Positions 1 to 9,541 are shown, counted from the stretch's first letter. The stretch is 64,000 nt of DNA from Oribacterium sp. C9 (GCF_002007235.1 NZ_MUHW01000002.1:1-64000), one strand, 5' to 3'. Numbers and translations are program-made. The notes: generated from the letters alone by a model not told the origin.

Positions 1-95
<95 letters not shown>

Positions 96-445
96 TATCC
101 GTGTTTCCGAAGGAAATTCGGATGCCGCCCAGCCGGCGAGGCTGGTTTCGGCTTTAGCCGAAATCAAACGAAAATGCCTGCGCAAAGCGCATTCAAATGG
201 CATTTTCTCTGATTTCATGTTAAGAGATTTCTCTCTTTAAGTTCATCCCGTTCAGAACTCACTAGCTTAGCTTGTTCTGTCCGTTATTCTTTACTGCGAA
301 TAAATTCGCTTGACCTCTTTGGTCGCTGAAAAATTCAAATTTCTTAGAATCTTCAGGGTCTGTGTATTAATCGATCTTTGATTTTCAAGGTTCTTTATGT
401 GCTTTTCAGGAGAACTGTTGTTTAGCTCTCGCTGACAGCTTGTAC
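96..445 (-). other. rRNA operon leader with several hairpins
   Basis: About 350 bases between the rRNA promoter and the 16S 5' end hold no gene. On the minus strand there is a hairpin at 170-207 (GAAAATGCC paired with GGCATTTTC, with an inner GCGC stem). Smaller stems follow nearer the 16S gene (TTTCGGCT/AGCCGAAA at about 147-163). Such leaders normally carry antitermination and RNase III processing signals. The stretch CTTGAAAA on the minus strand near 385 is a possible boxA-like element, but I would not insist on it. Confidence 0.5.
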
Positions 446-474
446 ACTATATCAATTTCGTTTTTGATTGTCAA
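446..474 (-). promoter_or_regulatory. Ribosomal RNA promoter
   Basis: On the minus strand TTGACA (469-474) is followed after exactly 17 bases by TATAGT (446-451). This is a near-consensus housekeeping promoter placed to drive the 16S gene. Confidence 0.85.
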
Positions 475-520
475 ACACTTTTTCAAAATATTTTCCATCT
501 CTTTTTCCGACAGACAAAAA

Positions 521-556
521 ATCACTTCGGAAGCGGGATTCCGATTTCCGAAGTGA
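521..556 (-). terminator. Intrinsic terminator of the chemoreceptor gene
   Basis: ATCACTTCGGAA at 521-532 pairs with TTCCGAAGTGAT at 545-556. On the minus strand the stem is followed by TTTTTGTCTG. It lies 44 bases beyond the stop of the chemoreceptor gene. Confidence 0.85.
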
Positions 557-599
557 TCTCAATACCATTCTCTTCGCGCTTATGATCAGAATAGCGATA

Positions 600-2372
600 T
601 CATCTCAGATTGAATTTGCCAACCTCTCCAGAAAGACTCTTAGCCATTCTTGTCATTTCTTCACTTGCAGCTGCACTCTGCTGTGCTGTAGCTGCATTGG
701 TCTGAACTACAGATGATATCTGATCAATTCCTTCAGTAACCTGCTTGATACCGTTAGCCTGCTCAGCAGAAGCAGTTGAGATTTCCTCAACCAGACTTGT
801 GATCTGCTTTGCTCCGTTTGAAACTGATTCAAGAGCCTGAGCTGTATCTGCGGAAATCTCTCCGCCCTTCTGAACCGCTTCAATAGTCTGTTCGATTAGA
901 AGCGCTGTATTCTGCGCAGCTTCCTGAGACTTCTTTGCAAGGTTACCAACTTCGTCAGCAACTACAGCAAAGCCTTTTCCAGCCTGACCTGCTCGTGCAG
1001 CTTCGATGGCAGCATTGAGAGAAAGGATATTGGTCTGGAAAGCGATATCATCAATGGTCTTGATGATCTTGGAAATCTCATTGGATCTTTCAACGATCTC
1101 TTCCATAGCCCGGGACATCTCATGCATCTTTCCGTTACTTGTGACCATATCTTCTCCAACCTTGTTTGACAGTGCAAGAGCCTGCATTGACATATTGGCA
1201 GTATCATCAACCTTGGAGGATATATCGTTCATATTTGCAGAAAGCTCTTCGATAGAGGATGCCTGCTCAGTTGCACCCTGTGCCAGCGCCTGAGCTCCTG
1301 AAGAAACCTGTTCAGCTCCTCTGCTTACATTGTCAGCAGCATCATTGATTCCTCCAAGAGTAGAATTAAGATTCGTCAGAACCTGTTCCATATTACTCTT
1401 AAGCTTTGCGAACTGTCCTACATACTCTCTCTGAAGACGAACATTCAGATTACCCTTGGACACTTCGGACAATGCATCAGAAATTTCATCAATGTAACCC
1501 TGATAATTGTTCATCTGTTTTATAGTATGCTTAAAAGCCTCTGCCAGAACGCCTACCTCATTTTTAGCCTTAACATCCAGTTTTACATCAAAATCGCCTG
1601 CAGCAATACTTTCGGCTGCCGATGTGACCTTTCTGATAGGTGTTATGATCCATGTACCCAGCATAGCTGAAATAACAAAGAGAACTACAAACCAGCAAAG
1701 AATAAAGATGATCATATTTATAACGATCTTATTCATTGCCTCATGGGCTTTTGAAACATACATTTCCTCAGCTTCATCAAGATCATCTATCCATACACCT
1801 GTTCCAAGCACCCACTGATAAGGTTCATAGGCGCAGGTATAATTCTTCTTCGGAAGTGGCACAGTCTCATTAGGCTTTGCGAACTGGAGATCAGTAAATC
1901 CTCCTCCATCCTGCATTCCGTTCTTTATCATTTCCTGAATGAAATAAGTTCCATTCGGATCAACAGATTCCCATCTTGACTGACCCTCTGTATCTCTTCC
2001 CAGAAGAACCACATTGATACCCTCATAGGTATCGATCCAGAAATATCCGGCTCCGTCATCATATCTCATATCACGCACCAGATCAGCCGCCAGCTTCTTT
2101 GCCTCTTCTTCAGTATATTTACCTGCCAGCTCATCCTGATGAATCCTGTCGATTACACTTATAGCTATTTCCGTTTCCTGCTTGAGTTTCTGCATAACAT
2201 CCTGTTCAAGTCTGCTTCTGTAGGCTGCGACCTGATCATAGGTATTTACAATTGTGCCATGCACAGAAAAAACAGCTATTCCTATAGCTGTTAGCAAAGC
2301 TGTAGCCAAAAGCAAAACAACGATAGTGAACTTCAGTGAATTAATACCTCGAGTAGCCGTATTCTTTTCCAT
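600..2372 (-). CDS. Methyl-accepting chemotaxis protein with extracellular single Cache domain
   Basis: A 590-residue transmembrane chemoreceptor that would pass a small-molecule signal to CheA/CheW. Order of parts: short cytoplasmic N-terminus, membrane helix about 13-35, periplasmic-side sCache_2-like domain about 40-205 (GYFWID and [11 protein letters not shown] are typical), second helix about 213-240, HAMP about 241-295, then the signalling hairpin. The hairpin tip reads [20 protein letters not shown], which is diagnostic. No CheR-binding pentapeptide is seen at the C-terminus (ends FNLR). The ATG at 2372 is preceded by AGAGGAAAAAGAG. It is a single-gene unit with its own terminator. The Cache type suggests a small carboxylate ligand, but that is not shown by sequence. 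Confidence 0.93.
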   Translation of the reverse strand: MEKNTATRGINSLKFTIVVLLLATALLTAIGIAVFSVHGTIVNTYDQVAAYRSRLEQDVMQKLKQETEIAISVIDRIHQDELAGKYTEEEAKKLAADLVRDMRYDDGAGYFWIDTYEGINVVLLGRDTEGQSRWESVDPNGTYFIQEMIKNGMQDGGGFTDLQFAKPNETVPLPKKNYTCAYEPYQWVLGTGVWIDDLDEAEEMYVSKAHEAMNKIVINMIIFILCWFVVLFVISAMLGTWIITPIRKVTSAAESIAAGDFDVKLDVKAKNEVGVLAEAFKHTIKQMNNYQGYIDEISDALSEVSKGNLNVRLQREYVGQFAKLKSNMEQVLTNLNSTLGGINDAADNVSRGAEQVSSGAQALAQGATEQASSIEELSANMNDISSKVDDTANMSMQALALSNKVGEDMVTSNGKMHEMSRAMEEIVERSNEISKIIKTIDDIAFQTNILSLNAAIEAARAGQAGKGFAVVADEVGNLAKKSQEAAQNTALLIEQTIEAVQKGGEISADTAQALESVSNGAKQITSLVEEISTASAEQANGIKQVTEGIDQISSVVQTNAATAQQSAAASEEMTRMAKSLSGEVGKFNLR

Positions 2373-2716
2373 CTCTTTTTCCTCTCAAAAAAACCTCTGC
2401 ACGCCTTTGCAAGATTAAAGAGTCCATTGAAAAAATCACTTTTCATTAATTGATACTTTCTCCTCAATCAAAACTCCGTAGGAGATACTTCGTCATTTTT
2501 GTCCAAAAAAATAACAGATAACCCGATATATTTGTAAAATCATGAAATCCACCCAGCCATTCATATGAATACAGGCATTATCGCAAAAAAGAACTGTCGC
2601 AACTGCAACAGTTCTTTTCCACAAACATATCCATATGATTTAAATGTATGAAACCGATCCCGGATCTCTCCCGGCTATCACGTTCCAACCACATTTAGCA
2701 CTTTATATCTGATAAT
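2373..2716. other. Gene-free stretch between nfnB and the chemoreceptor gene
   Basis: The only clear element is the nfnB terminator (separate entry). The minus strand also has a small hairpin CTCC-TAC-GGAG near 2492-2502 in the chemoreceptor 5' region. I looked for a cyclic-di-GMP (GEMM) riboswitch core and for a sigma-28-type promoter in the right orientation and saw neither. Confidence 0.5.
2585..2619 (-). terminator. Intrinsic terminator of nfnAB
   Basis: AAAAGAACTGT pairs with ACAGTTCTTTT around a 10-base loop. On the minus strand it runs into TTTTTT. The stem is symmetric enough to work on either strand, but only nfnB (stop at 2717) ends here. Confidence 0.82.
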
Positions 2717-4108
2717 TCAGGCTCTTCCATTAAGAAAATCATCAATTCCCTTTGCGGCAGCCTTACCTGCACCCATTGCAAGAATAACTGTAGCTGCACC
2801 TGTAACAGCATCTCCACCTGCAAATACTGCAGTCTTTGATGTCTGTCCATTCTCTTCCTTGGCAATGATACAGCCATGCTTGTTTGTATCAAGACCTTCT
2901 GTAGTCTGCTTGATAAGAGGGTTAGGGGATGTTCCGAGTGACATGATGACCATATCACAGTCAAGATCATACACATCTCCTGGAATCTCCTCAGGTCTCC
3001 TACGTCCTGAAGCATCAGGCTCACCAAGCTTCATTCTCTGAATCTTCATGCCCTTTACCCAGTCATTCTCATCAACATAGATCTCAACCGGATTCTGAAG
3101 AAGATCAAAGATAATGCCTTCTTCCTTGGCATGGTGAACTTCCTCTACTCTTGCAGGAAGCTCTTCCTCGGAACGTCTGTATACAACATGTACCTCTGCG
3201 CCAAGACGAAGGGCTGTTCTTGCAGCATCCATGGCAACATTACCGCCACCAACTACAACAACCTTCTTACCAACCTTGATAGGTGTGTCTGCATCCTCAC
3301 GGAATGCCTTCATGAGATTGTTACGTGTAAGGAACTCATTTGCCGAATAAACACCGTTTGCTGACTCACCTGGAATGTTCATAAATCTGGGAAGTCCTGC
3401 TCCGGATCCTACGAATACCGCATCAAAACCTTCATCGTTAAGAAGATCATCGATTGTGAGAGAACGTCCAACGATAACATTGGTATCGATCTTAACTCCA
3501 AGCTTCTTAACATTCTCGATCTCAGGACGTACTACTCTGTCCTTAGGAAGACGGAACTCAGGGATACCGTAAACAAGAACACCGCCCGGCTGATGGAATG
3601 CCTCAAAGATGGTTACATCATATCCAAGCTTTGCAAGATCACCTGCACATGTAAGACCTGAAGGACCGGATCCGATAACAGCAACCTTCTTACCATTTGG
3701 CTCTCCTGCCTTGGCAGCAACATAATCATGCTCTCTTGCCCAGTCTGCAACATATCTCTCCAGCTTACCTATAGAAACTGCCTCGCCCTTGATGCCTCTT
3801 ACGCACTTACCTTCACACTGTGTCTCCTGAGGGCAAACACGTCCGCAAACCGCAGGAAGAGCAGATGACAGTGCGATAACATCAGCAGCACCTGCGATAT
3901 CCTTCTCCTTGATCTTTGTAATGAAATCAGGAATGTGAATAGAAACCGGACATCCCTTCATACAAAGCGGATTCTTACAGTTAAGACATCTTTCAGCCTC
4001 AAGAACTGCTTCCTCATCATTGTATCCAAGACAAACTTCATCAAAGTTTGTAGCTCTTACCTTCGCATCCTGCTCACGAACAGGAACTCTTGTCATAGAA
4101 TTATTCAT
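2717..4108 (-). CDS. nfnB: NfnB: NADPH-binding large subunit of NADH-dependent reduced ferredoxin:NADP+ oxidoreductase (GltD-like)
   Basis: 463 residues, the usual length for NfnB and for the GltD-like glutamate synthase small subunit. Two cysteine groups for [4Fe-4S] clusters lie at about 41-105 (CLNCKNPLCMKGCP; later CGRVCPQ and CEGKC). An FAD-binding GSGPSG motif is near 145, and an NADP-binding GGGNVAMDAA motif near 282 with VVYRR after it. A standalone gltD reading is possible. The gene upstream is the ferredoxin-reductase-like partner, 15 bases away, which points to NfnAB, the cytoplasmic electron-bifurcating complex coupling ferredoxin and NADH to NADPH formation in anaerobes. Annotation pipelines often call this gltA or gltD. 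No glutamate synthase large subunit is in the window. Confidence 0.88.
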   Translation of the reverse strand: MNNSMTRVPVREQDAKVRATNFDEVCLGYNDEEAVLEAERCLNCKNPLCMKGCPVSIHIPDFITKIKEKDIAGAADVIALSSALPAVCGRVCPQETQCEGKCVRGIKGEAVSIGKLERYVADWAREHDYVAAKAGEPNGKKVAVIGSGPSGLTCAGDLAKLGYDVTIFEAFHQPGGVLVYGIPEFRLPKDRVVRPEIENVKKLGVKIDTNVIVGRSLTIDDLLNDEGFDAVFVGSGAGLPRFMNIPGESANGVYSANEFLTRNNLMKAFREDADTPIKVGKKVVVVGGGNVAMDAARTALRLGAEVHVVYRRSEEELPARVEEVHHAKEEGIIFDLLQNPVEIYVDENDWVKGMKIQRMKLGEPDASGRRRPEEIPGDVYDLDCDMVIMSLGTSPNPLIKQTTEGLDTNKHGCIIAKEENGQTSKTAVFAGGDAVTGAATVILAMGAGKAAAKGIDDFLNGRA

Positions 4109-4123
4109 CTTGTGCCTCCCCGA

Positions 4124-5005
4124 TCATTTATCTGCTTCGCATCCGCCGGAGTGTGTAGCACCCTCCTGAAGTGCCAGCATCGCTCTGCCTTCTTCATCCT
4201 TGTACTGTCTCTGACGCTTCATAGCGAGGTCAAAGTCTACAAGGTGTCCGTCAAACTCAGGTCCGTCAACACAGGCGAACTTAACCTGATCGCCAACAAC
4301 AAGTCTGCATGCTCCGCACATACCTGTTCCGTCAATCATTATAGGGTTCATGGATACGATAGTAGGAATGCCAAGATCCTTTGTTGTGAGGCAGGCAAAC
4401 TTCATCATGATAACAGGTCCGATGGCAATACACTGAGTGTACTTTTTGCCCTGCTCGTTAACAAGCTTCTTGAGTATGTCTGTAACGACGCCCTTGTCTC
4501 CATAGGAGCCATCATCAGTACATACATAAACATTGGCAGCAACCTTACGAAGATCATCCTCCATGATCAGAAGGTCTTTGCTTCTTGCTCCGAGGATTAC
4601 GTCAGCCTCGATACCATGGGCATGAAGCCACTTTACCTGAGGATATACAGGTGCTGCTCCTACACCACCGGCTATAAAAATAATGGACTGCTTCTTGAGC
4701 TCATCAATCGGAGTATCTATCATCTCTGATGGCTTTCCGAGAGGTCCAACAACATCTGTAAAGCAATCTCCGGCCTTGAGTTTGCTCATCTTCTCTGTAG
4801 AAGCTCCGACTACCTGGAAAACGATAGTGATAGTTTCTTCTTCTCTATCATAGTCAGCGATGGTAAGCGGAATTCTCTCTCCAAGCTCACCGAGCTTTAC
4901 AATCAAAAACTGACCGGGTTCGCATTTCTTGGCAACAAAAGGTGCTTTAACAACCATGAGCCAATCCTTATCAACTAAGTGCTCTACTTTAGTGATTTCG
5001 TACAT
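4124..5005 (-). CDS. nfnA: NfnA: FAD/[2Fe-2S] small subunit of the NADP+ oxidoreductase
   Basis: Sulfide dehydrogenase/dihydroorotate dehydrogenase electron-transfer subunit family. An N-terminal FAD-binding barrel carries ERIPLTIAD, the NAD-binding half has FIAGGVGAAPVYP, and the C-terminal [2Fe-2S] cysteines lie in GTGMCGACR with a later FACVDGPEF. I place the start at the ATG at 5005 (MYEITKVEHL, 293 residues) because GGAGGAGATC lies directly before it. The frame stays open to 5038, but the earlier ATG codons lack such a site. It is the first gene of the nfnA-nfnB pair, which ends at the terminator near 2600. Confidence 0.9.
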   Translation of the reverse strand: MYEITKVEHLVDKDWLMVVKAPFVAKKCEPGQFLIVKLGELGERIPLTIADYDREEETITIVFQVVGASTEKMSKLKAGDCFTDVVGPLGKPSEMIDTPIDELKKQSIIFIAGGVGAAPVYPQVKWLHAHGIEADVILGARSKDLLIMEDDLRKVAANVYVCTDDGSYGDKGVVTDILKKLVNEQGKKYTQCIAIGPVIMMKFACLTTKDLGIPTIVSMNPIMIDGTGMCGACRLVVGDQVKFACVDGPEFDGHLVDFDLAMKRQRQYKDEEGRAMLALQEGATHSGGCEADK

Positions 5006-5358
5006 GATCTCCTCCATGATATTCATCGAAATTTGCAAGGATCTTTAGGCGCAAAGACTCTATTCCTAAATCCGATTTGCAATCAGCTACAATTATAAAC
5101 ATTTTGAACTTCATGAACAATAAATTTTTAACAATCATCAGAGGATATTGCCAAATATTGTAAAAAAAATATGTATACACTGTGCAGATACCATAATTAA
5201 ATTATTCAAAATTATCCCGAATTTAACAAAAAACTGTTGGCAATCCAAAATAAAGTTCCTACAATATATATGTTAAAAATAGTTGCGATTTTCATTTTTC
5301 GGCTTTACAATTATCTTTCGCGCTATGACGCCAGAATAATTTCAGCAGGAGGTACGCC
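5006..5358. other. Divergent intergenic region between nfnA and mgtE
   Basis: An AT-rich region that must hold the nfnA promoter on the minus strand and the mgtE promoter on the plus strand (separate entry). I searched the mgtE leader for the magnesium M-box riboswitch core and did not see it. The mgtE leader is only about 40 bases, too short for one. Confidence 0.6.
5283..5311 (+). promoter_or_regulatory. Probable mgtE promoter
   Basis: TTGCGA (5283-5288), a 17-base spacer, then TACAAT (5306-5311), giving a leader of about 40 bases before the mgtE ATG. Confidence 0.55.
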
Positions 5359-7068
5359 ATGGATGAACTGAAGAAGCAGGATGAAACTCTTGTTTTAAGT
5401 CAGGAAACAACAGAAGCGGGAAAGCCTGTTTCAACTGATGATATTAATACAACTACCGATTCAATCAGTAGCGAGGCAAAAAAGACCGATAATCTGACGA
5501 ATAACGACAACTCATCTTCTGGATCACGACAGAACAAACGTCGAAATGATATTCCGGATGAAGATGATGAGGATGAAGAGCCGGAAATTCCGGAGGAATC
5601 AAGACCCAATCTTACTGATCTTTTCGAATCTATTCCGGATGAAAACAAAAAGGATAATGATGAACGAAATCTTATCCATACTGATTCAGACGATTTTGAT
5701 GATTCAAAATCCTCTGACGAGGATGAAGAAGACGAGGACGAGCTCGAAGACCTCATCGACGAAGGTAATAAAAAAGACATCAGTGATTACTACGAAGACA
5801 TGCAGACCGCAGACTTCGTTGAAGAGATCGATGATCTGGATGACGAGGATATCGAAAAGCTTCCTGAATTCCTCAACACAGAACAGCTGACCGAGATCAT
5901 GGAGGAGGCTGACGACGAAACCCGTCAGCGTATCGGTGATCATCTTTCAGATGACACACTTCTCGAAATGTTCGAAGAGATGTCCAAGGATGATATCGTT
6001 GATATCCTTGGCGAGATGGAAATAGCCAGACGAAAGCGCCTTCTGAATCGCATGAAGTCCGGCGATCGTAAGATCATTCATACTCTCTTACAGTATCCGG
6101 ATGACAGTGCCGGCGGTATCATGACTACTGAGTATATCGCTCTCCGTGAGGACAGAACCTGCGCAGAGGCACTGGATACCATACGTGATATCGGTCCAAA
6201 AACCGAAGTTATCGAGACCATCTATGTAACCGATGAGGATCGCCTGAAAAAACTGGTTGGAACAGTCGATCTTCGTGATCTTCTCAGTTCACCACGTAAT
6301 ACCAAGCTTTTGGACATCATGGATGACCAGGTGGTCTCAGTCGAACCCGAGGTCGATCAGGAAGAGGTTGCACAGGTCGTATCAAAGTACGACTTACAGG
6401 CCATTCCTGTAGTTTCCAGCAAGGGTTCCATACTTGGAATCATCACTGTCGATGATATCATCGATGTAATCAATGAAGAGCATGATGAGGATATCGCTCA
6501 CTTGGGAGGTACATCAGCAGAGGAAGGTCTCGATACCACTCTTTGGGAATCCGCACGTTTACGTCTCCCATGGCTGCTTGTGAATCTTCTCACAGCATTC
6601 CTTGCATCTTTTACTGTAAAGATTTTTGAATCCACCATAGCTCAGGTCGTAGCATTATCCGCCACCATGACCATAGTTTCCGGTATGGGCGGCAATGCAG
6701 GTACACAGACCATGTCCATCATGGTTCGTGAGCTTTCAAACGGAGACGTGGATTTCAAGGAAAACTGGAAGTCTTTTGTCAAAGAGATATTACTCGGAGT
6801 AGTAGATGGCGCAGCCACCGGACTTGTGACCGGAATTATAGTTTCACTGGTTTATGGCAATGCTTTCCTCGGACTCATCATCTTCCTTGCCATGATAGGA
6901 AACCTCATAGTCTCCGGTATTTTCGGTTTCCTAGTGCCTTTGATCCTTGATAAGATGCATGCAGACCCCGCACTTGCTTCAAGTATATTTGTAACCACCG
7001 CAACAGACGTTTTGGGATTTTTCATTTTCCTTGGTCTTGCGGAGCTTTTCCTTCCGGTTTTGATCTGA
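5359..7068 (+). CDS. mgtE: MgtE magnesium transporter with a long acidic N-terminal extension
   Basis: 569 residues, against about 450 for a typical MgtE. Residues 1 to about 145 are a low-complexity acidic tail with runs of Asp/Glu. Then follow the MgtE N domain (about 146-255, superhelical, with LLQYPDDSAGGIMT), two CBS domains (about 258-375), and the membrane domain with five helices (about 405-569), which includes GGNAGTQTMS and TTATDVLGFF. In this family the cytoplasmic domains sense magnesium and gate the channel; the tail is extra. AGGAGGTACGCC precedes the ATG. Monocistronic, with its own promoter and a terminator at 7178-7219. Confidence 0.93.
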   Translation: MDELKKQDETLVLSQETTEAGKPVSTDDINTTTDSISSEAKKTDNLTNNDNSSSGSRQNKRRNDIPDEDDEDEEPEIPEESRPNLTDLFESIPDENKKDNDERNLIHTDSDDFDDSKSSDEDEEDEDELEDLIDEGNKKDISDYYEDMQTADFVEEIDDLDDEDIEKLPEFLNTEQLTEIMEEADDETRQRIGDHLSDDTLLEMFEEMSKDDIVDILGEMEIARRKRLLNRMKSGDRKIIHTLLQYPDDSAGGIMTTEYIALREDRTCAEALDTIRDIGPKTEVIETIYVTDEDRLKKLVGTVDLRDLLSSPRNTKLLDIMDDQVVSVEPEVDQEEVAQVVSKYDLQAIPVVSSKGSILGIITVDDIIDVINEEHDEDIAHLGGTSAEEGLDTTLWESARLRLPWLLVNLLTAFLASFTVKIFESTIAQVVALSATMTIVSGMGGNAGTQTMSIMVRELSNGDVDFKENWKSFVKEILLGVVDGAATGLVTGIIVSLVYGNAFLGLIIFLAMIGNLIVSGIFGFLVPLILDKMHADPALASSIFVTTATDVLGFFIFLGLAELFLPVLI

Positions 7069-7177
7069 AGCATGTAATTTTTCCATTGCCGCTTTCTATG
7101 GCCGGGATGTTAACTTAATCCGGTTTTGCATAATGCCTGCGCATTTCAACGTAAATCGTTTTATACCTAAATATCAC

Positions 7178-7219
7178 AAAAGGGTTACCGCTTTTTCGGC
7201 GGCAACCCTTTTTTATTTT
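7178..7219. terminator. Bidirectional terminator between mgtE and the iron alcohol dehydrogenase
   Basis: AAAAGGGTTACCGC pairs with GGCGGCAACCCTTTT. It is followed by T-rich sequence on the plus strand and preceded by A residues, so it can serve both converging genes. Confidence 0.85.
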
Positions 7220-7256
7220 TATGTATGATAGTTCTATTTTTCAGGTCTCAATAAAT

Positions 7257-8474
7257 TCAGAAATCAACTTCTGTATCATAGTAGCAGCACTTAAGCAGCT
7301 TTTCCATCTCCTCCTGGCTCGGCTGACGAGGATTGGAGCCTGTACATGCATCGCCGATAGCAAGCTCTGCGATCTTAGGAAGTCTCTCGAGGAATACCTC
7401 TTCAGGAACGAATCCCTGCTCTGTTGGATATGAATCCTTGCCATAGTTCTTAATGCAGTGAGGAATGTTCATATCATCATTCATCTTGCGGAGATACTTG
7501 ATAAGAAGCTCAACCTTCTCGTCATCATTGGAGCCACCAAGGTGCATATAGTCTGCGATCACCCCATATCTCTTCTTTGCTGTCTCATCCTTTGCGTTGA
7601 ATGCAATTACCTTTGGAAGGTACATGGCATTGGCAGCACCATGGATGATGTGTGCACCGTAATCAGCAAATGCAGCGCCTGTCTTATGAGCCATGGAATG
7701 AACGATTCCGAGAAGTGCGTTGGAGAAGGCCATACCTGCAAGGCACTGGGCATTGTGCATAGCATCACGTGCTGCCATATCCTCATTGTATGACTTAACG
7801 AGATTTTCCTGGATCATCTCGATGGCATGAATAGCAAGAGGATCTGTAAAATCACAGTTTGCTGTAGAAACATATGCTTCAACAGCATGTGTCATAGCAT
7901 CCATACCAGTGTGAGCAACCAGCTTCTTAGGCATGGTCTCTGCAAGCTCAGGGTCTACGATGGCAACATCAGGTGTGATCTCAAAATCAGCGATAGGATA
8001 TTTAACACCATTCTGATAGTTAGTGATGATTGAGAATGCTGTTACTTCAGTTGCTGTACCTGAAGTTGAAGATACTGCGCAGAAATGTGCCTTACGACGA
8101 AGTTCAGGAATACCGAATACCTTGCACATGTCTTCAAATGTGCAGTCAGGATACTCGTACTTGATCCACATGGCCTTTGCTGCATCGATCGGTGATCCGC
8201 CGCCGATTGCAACTATCCAGTCAGGCTTGAACTCTGCCATGGCTACTGCGCCCTTCATTACTGTCTCAACAGAAGGGTCTGACTCGATACCCTCAAAGAT
8301 CTCTACCTCAAATCCTGCCTCTTTGAGATAATCCTCTGCCTTCTGAAGGAAGCCAAATTTCTTCATGGAACCGCCGCCTACACAGATCATAGCTCTCTTT
8401 CCCTTAAAATTCTTGAGCTCTGCTAATGATCCCTTGCCATGATATACATCTCTTGGTAAACAAAATCTTGCCAT
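7257..8474 (-). CDS. Iron-containing alcohol dehydrogenase
   Basis: 405 residues of the Fe-dependent alcohol dehydrogenase family, which uses NAD(P)H to reduce aldehydes or the reverse. Visible features: GGGSPIDAAKAMW for the dinucleotide, HTGMDAMTHAVEAY supplying an Asp and a His metal ligand, and HSMAHKTGAAF plus HGAANAMYLP supplying the other histidines. The length and motifs fit the butanol/1,3-propanediol dehydrogenase group; the substrate cannot be read from sequence. AAAGGAG precedes the ATG. Single-gene unit with a clear promoter overlapped by a catabolite-control-like site (separate entries), which suggests control by sugar supply. Confidence 0.9.
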   Translation of the reverse strand: MARFCLPRDVYHGKGSLAELKNFKGKRAMICVGGGSMKKFGFLQKAEDYLKEAGFEVEIFEGIESDPSVETVMKGAVAMAEFKPDWIVAIGGGSPIDAAKAMWIKYEYPDCTFEDMCKVFGIPELRRKAHFCAVSSTSGTATEVTAFSIITNYQNGVKYPIADFEITPDVAIVDPELAETMPKKLVAHTGMDAMTHAVEAYVSTANCDFTDPLAIHAIEMIQENLVKSYNEDMAARDAMHNAQCLAGMAFSNALLGIVHSMAHKTGAAFADYGAHIIHGAANAMYLPKVIAFNAKDETAKKRYGVIADYMHLGGSNDDEKVELLIKYLRKMNDDMNIPHCIKNYGKDSYPTEQGFVPEEVFLERLPKIAELAIGDACTGSNPRQPSQEEMEKLLKCCYYDTEVDF

Positions 8475-8563
8475 ATCACAATCTCCTTTAGTCTTTTAGT
8501 GCCCGGTTGGCAATCTATATTCAAACCTCAACGCCAATCGTTATTTTTTTAACGTTCTTCAAC

Positions 8564-8592
8564 ATTATATCACTGCCTGTGACCGGTAACAA
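8564..8592 (-). promoter_or_regulatory. Promoter of the iron alcohol dehydrogenase gene
   Basis: On the minus strand TTGTTA (8587-8592), a 17-base spacer, and TATAAT (8564-8569), giving a leader of about 85 bases. Confidence 0.7.
8578..8591. promoter_or_regulatory. Weak cre-like (CcpA) site over the -35 region of the alcohol dehydrogenase
   Basis: TGTGACCGGTAACA fits the loose cre pattern TGNAANCGNWNNCA with one mismatch. It overlaps the -35 element and spacer of the promoter, a position that usually gives repression. Confidence 0.35.
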
Positions 8593-8720
8593 TACAAAAG
8601 CCTGAAACTTTGATAAAATTTTAACCATTCTTTTTGTTAATGTTTCTCCTTGACAAATCTGATACAATAGTCGGTGATAAATTATGCTTTTTAATTTAAT
8701 AAATATAGAAAGAGGTATAT

Positions 8721-9365
8721 ATGCTTAAAATCGAAAGAACTTCTGTTATGAATCTCGAAAATGCCATGAGGGGAGCCCGCAATCCACTTAACTCATGGGC
8801 ACGTTCAGACAGTTCCTATGATGAGGACGGAAATTATATCCTTGGTCCTAATGACCTTTCACTTGCGAAGCGTCTCCGTATTGCCGGTTCTGACCACCGT
8901 AAATACGTTCGTATGATCATGGTATGCTGTGACATCACAGCTCCTATCTACTGGTGGAAGGAGTATGACACATATAAAGTAGCCACCGTTGCGAACTCGA
9001 CTTCTACCATGCACAAGATCCACAGCAAACCTATCGAGTACGATGACTTTTCCCACGATCACCTTACACCGGATGCAGAAAAGATCATGAAGGATTACAT
9101 CGCTGAGATCGAGAAGATCCGTCAGCGTTACATGGAAGAAGGAAAGAACAAGGAAGACTGGTATGATCTCATCCAGATGATTCCCGAGTCCTACAATCAG
9201 ATGAGAACAGTAACCCTCAACTACGAGACTCTCATCAATATCTACTTTGCACGCCGTAATCATAAGCTTCAGGAGTGGCACACCTTCTGCGAGTGGATCG
9301 AATCACTTCCATATGCTAATGAGATCATCATCGCAAAGAACGACGAATCTCAGCCTGAGGCATAA
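8721..9365 (+). CDS. Orphan protein resembling FAD-dependent thymidylate synthase (ThyX) with the signature motif lost
   Basis: 214 residues, close to ThyX length. It is not an obvious ThyX, but two blocks line up by eye. The block APIYWWKEYDTYKVATVAN (about 73-91) matches the ThyX block APIF..RQWVRHRTASINEYS, with RHR replaced by TYK. The C-terminal block NYETLINIYFARR...LQEWHTFCEW (about 167-195) matches the ThyX segment of the type L.NLLHFLxLRxxxxAQxEIR. If the alignment holds, the residues that bind nucleotide and FAD in ThyX are gone, so the protein may have kept the fold and lost or changed the activity. AGAGGTATAT precedes the ATG. It stands alone and is followed by a terminator. Function unknown. 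Confidence 0.8.
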   Translation: MLKIERTSVMNLENAMRGARNPLNSWARSDSSYDEDGNYILGPNDLSLAKRLRIAGSDHRKYVRMIMVCCDITAPIYWWKEYDTYKVATVANSTSTMHKIHSKPIEYDDFSHDHLTPDAEKIMKDYIAEIEKIRQRYMEEGKNKEDWYDLIQMIPESYNQMRTVTLNYETLINIYFARRNHKLQEWHTFCEWIESLPYANEIIIAKNDESQPEA

Positions 9366-9424
9366 TTGAAAATAGCATCCTGAAGCAGCTTAATGGAAAT
9401 CCGCTTAAGATGCTTTAATAAAGT

Positions 9425-9473
9425 AAAAAACCACGCTATCGAATCCGACCGGGACTCAATAACGTGGTTTTTC
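9425..9473. terminator. Bidirectional terminator between the ThyX-like gene and addA
   Basis: AAAAAACCACG pairs with CGTGGTTTTT, with an inner TAT/ATA extension and a long loop. It is flanked by A residues on the left and T residues on the right, so it serves both converging genes. Confidence 0.8.
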
Positions 9474-9541
9474 TTTTAAATTACAAGTATAACGTTAAGC
9501 GATCCGATATCTTCAGTCTAAGACAGGATAATATATCCCCA

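Noticed and set aside
2373-2600. Sigma-28 (flagellar) promoter for the chemoreceptor
   Set aside because: The only CCGATA-like stretch is on the opposite strand, so it does not fit the gene.
3935-4729. A 264-codon open frame on the plus strand
   Set aside because: It lies opposite nfnA and nfnB, has no family features and no ribosome-binding site; it is the shadow of those genes.
5006-5358. M-box magnesium riboswitch upstream of mgtE
   Set aside because: No matching core and the leader after the likely promoter is only about 40 bases.
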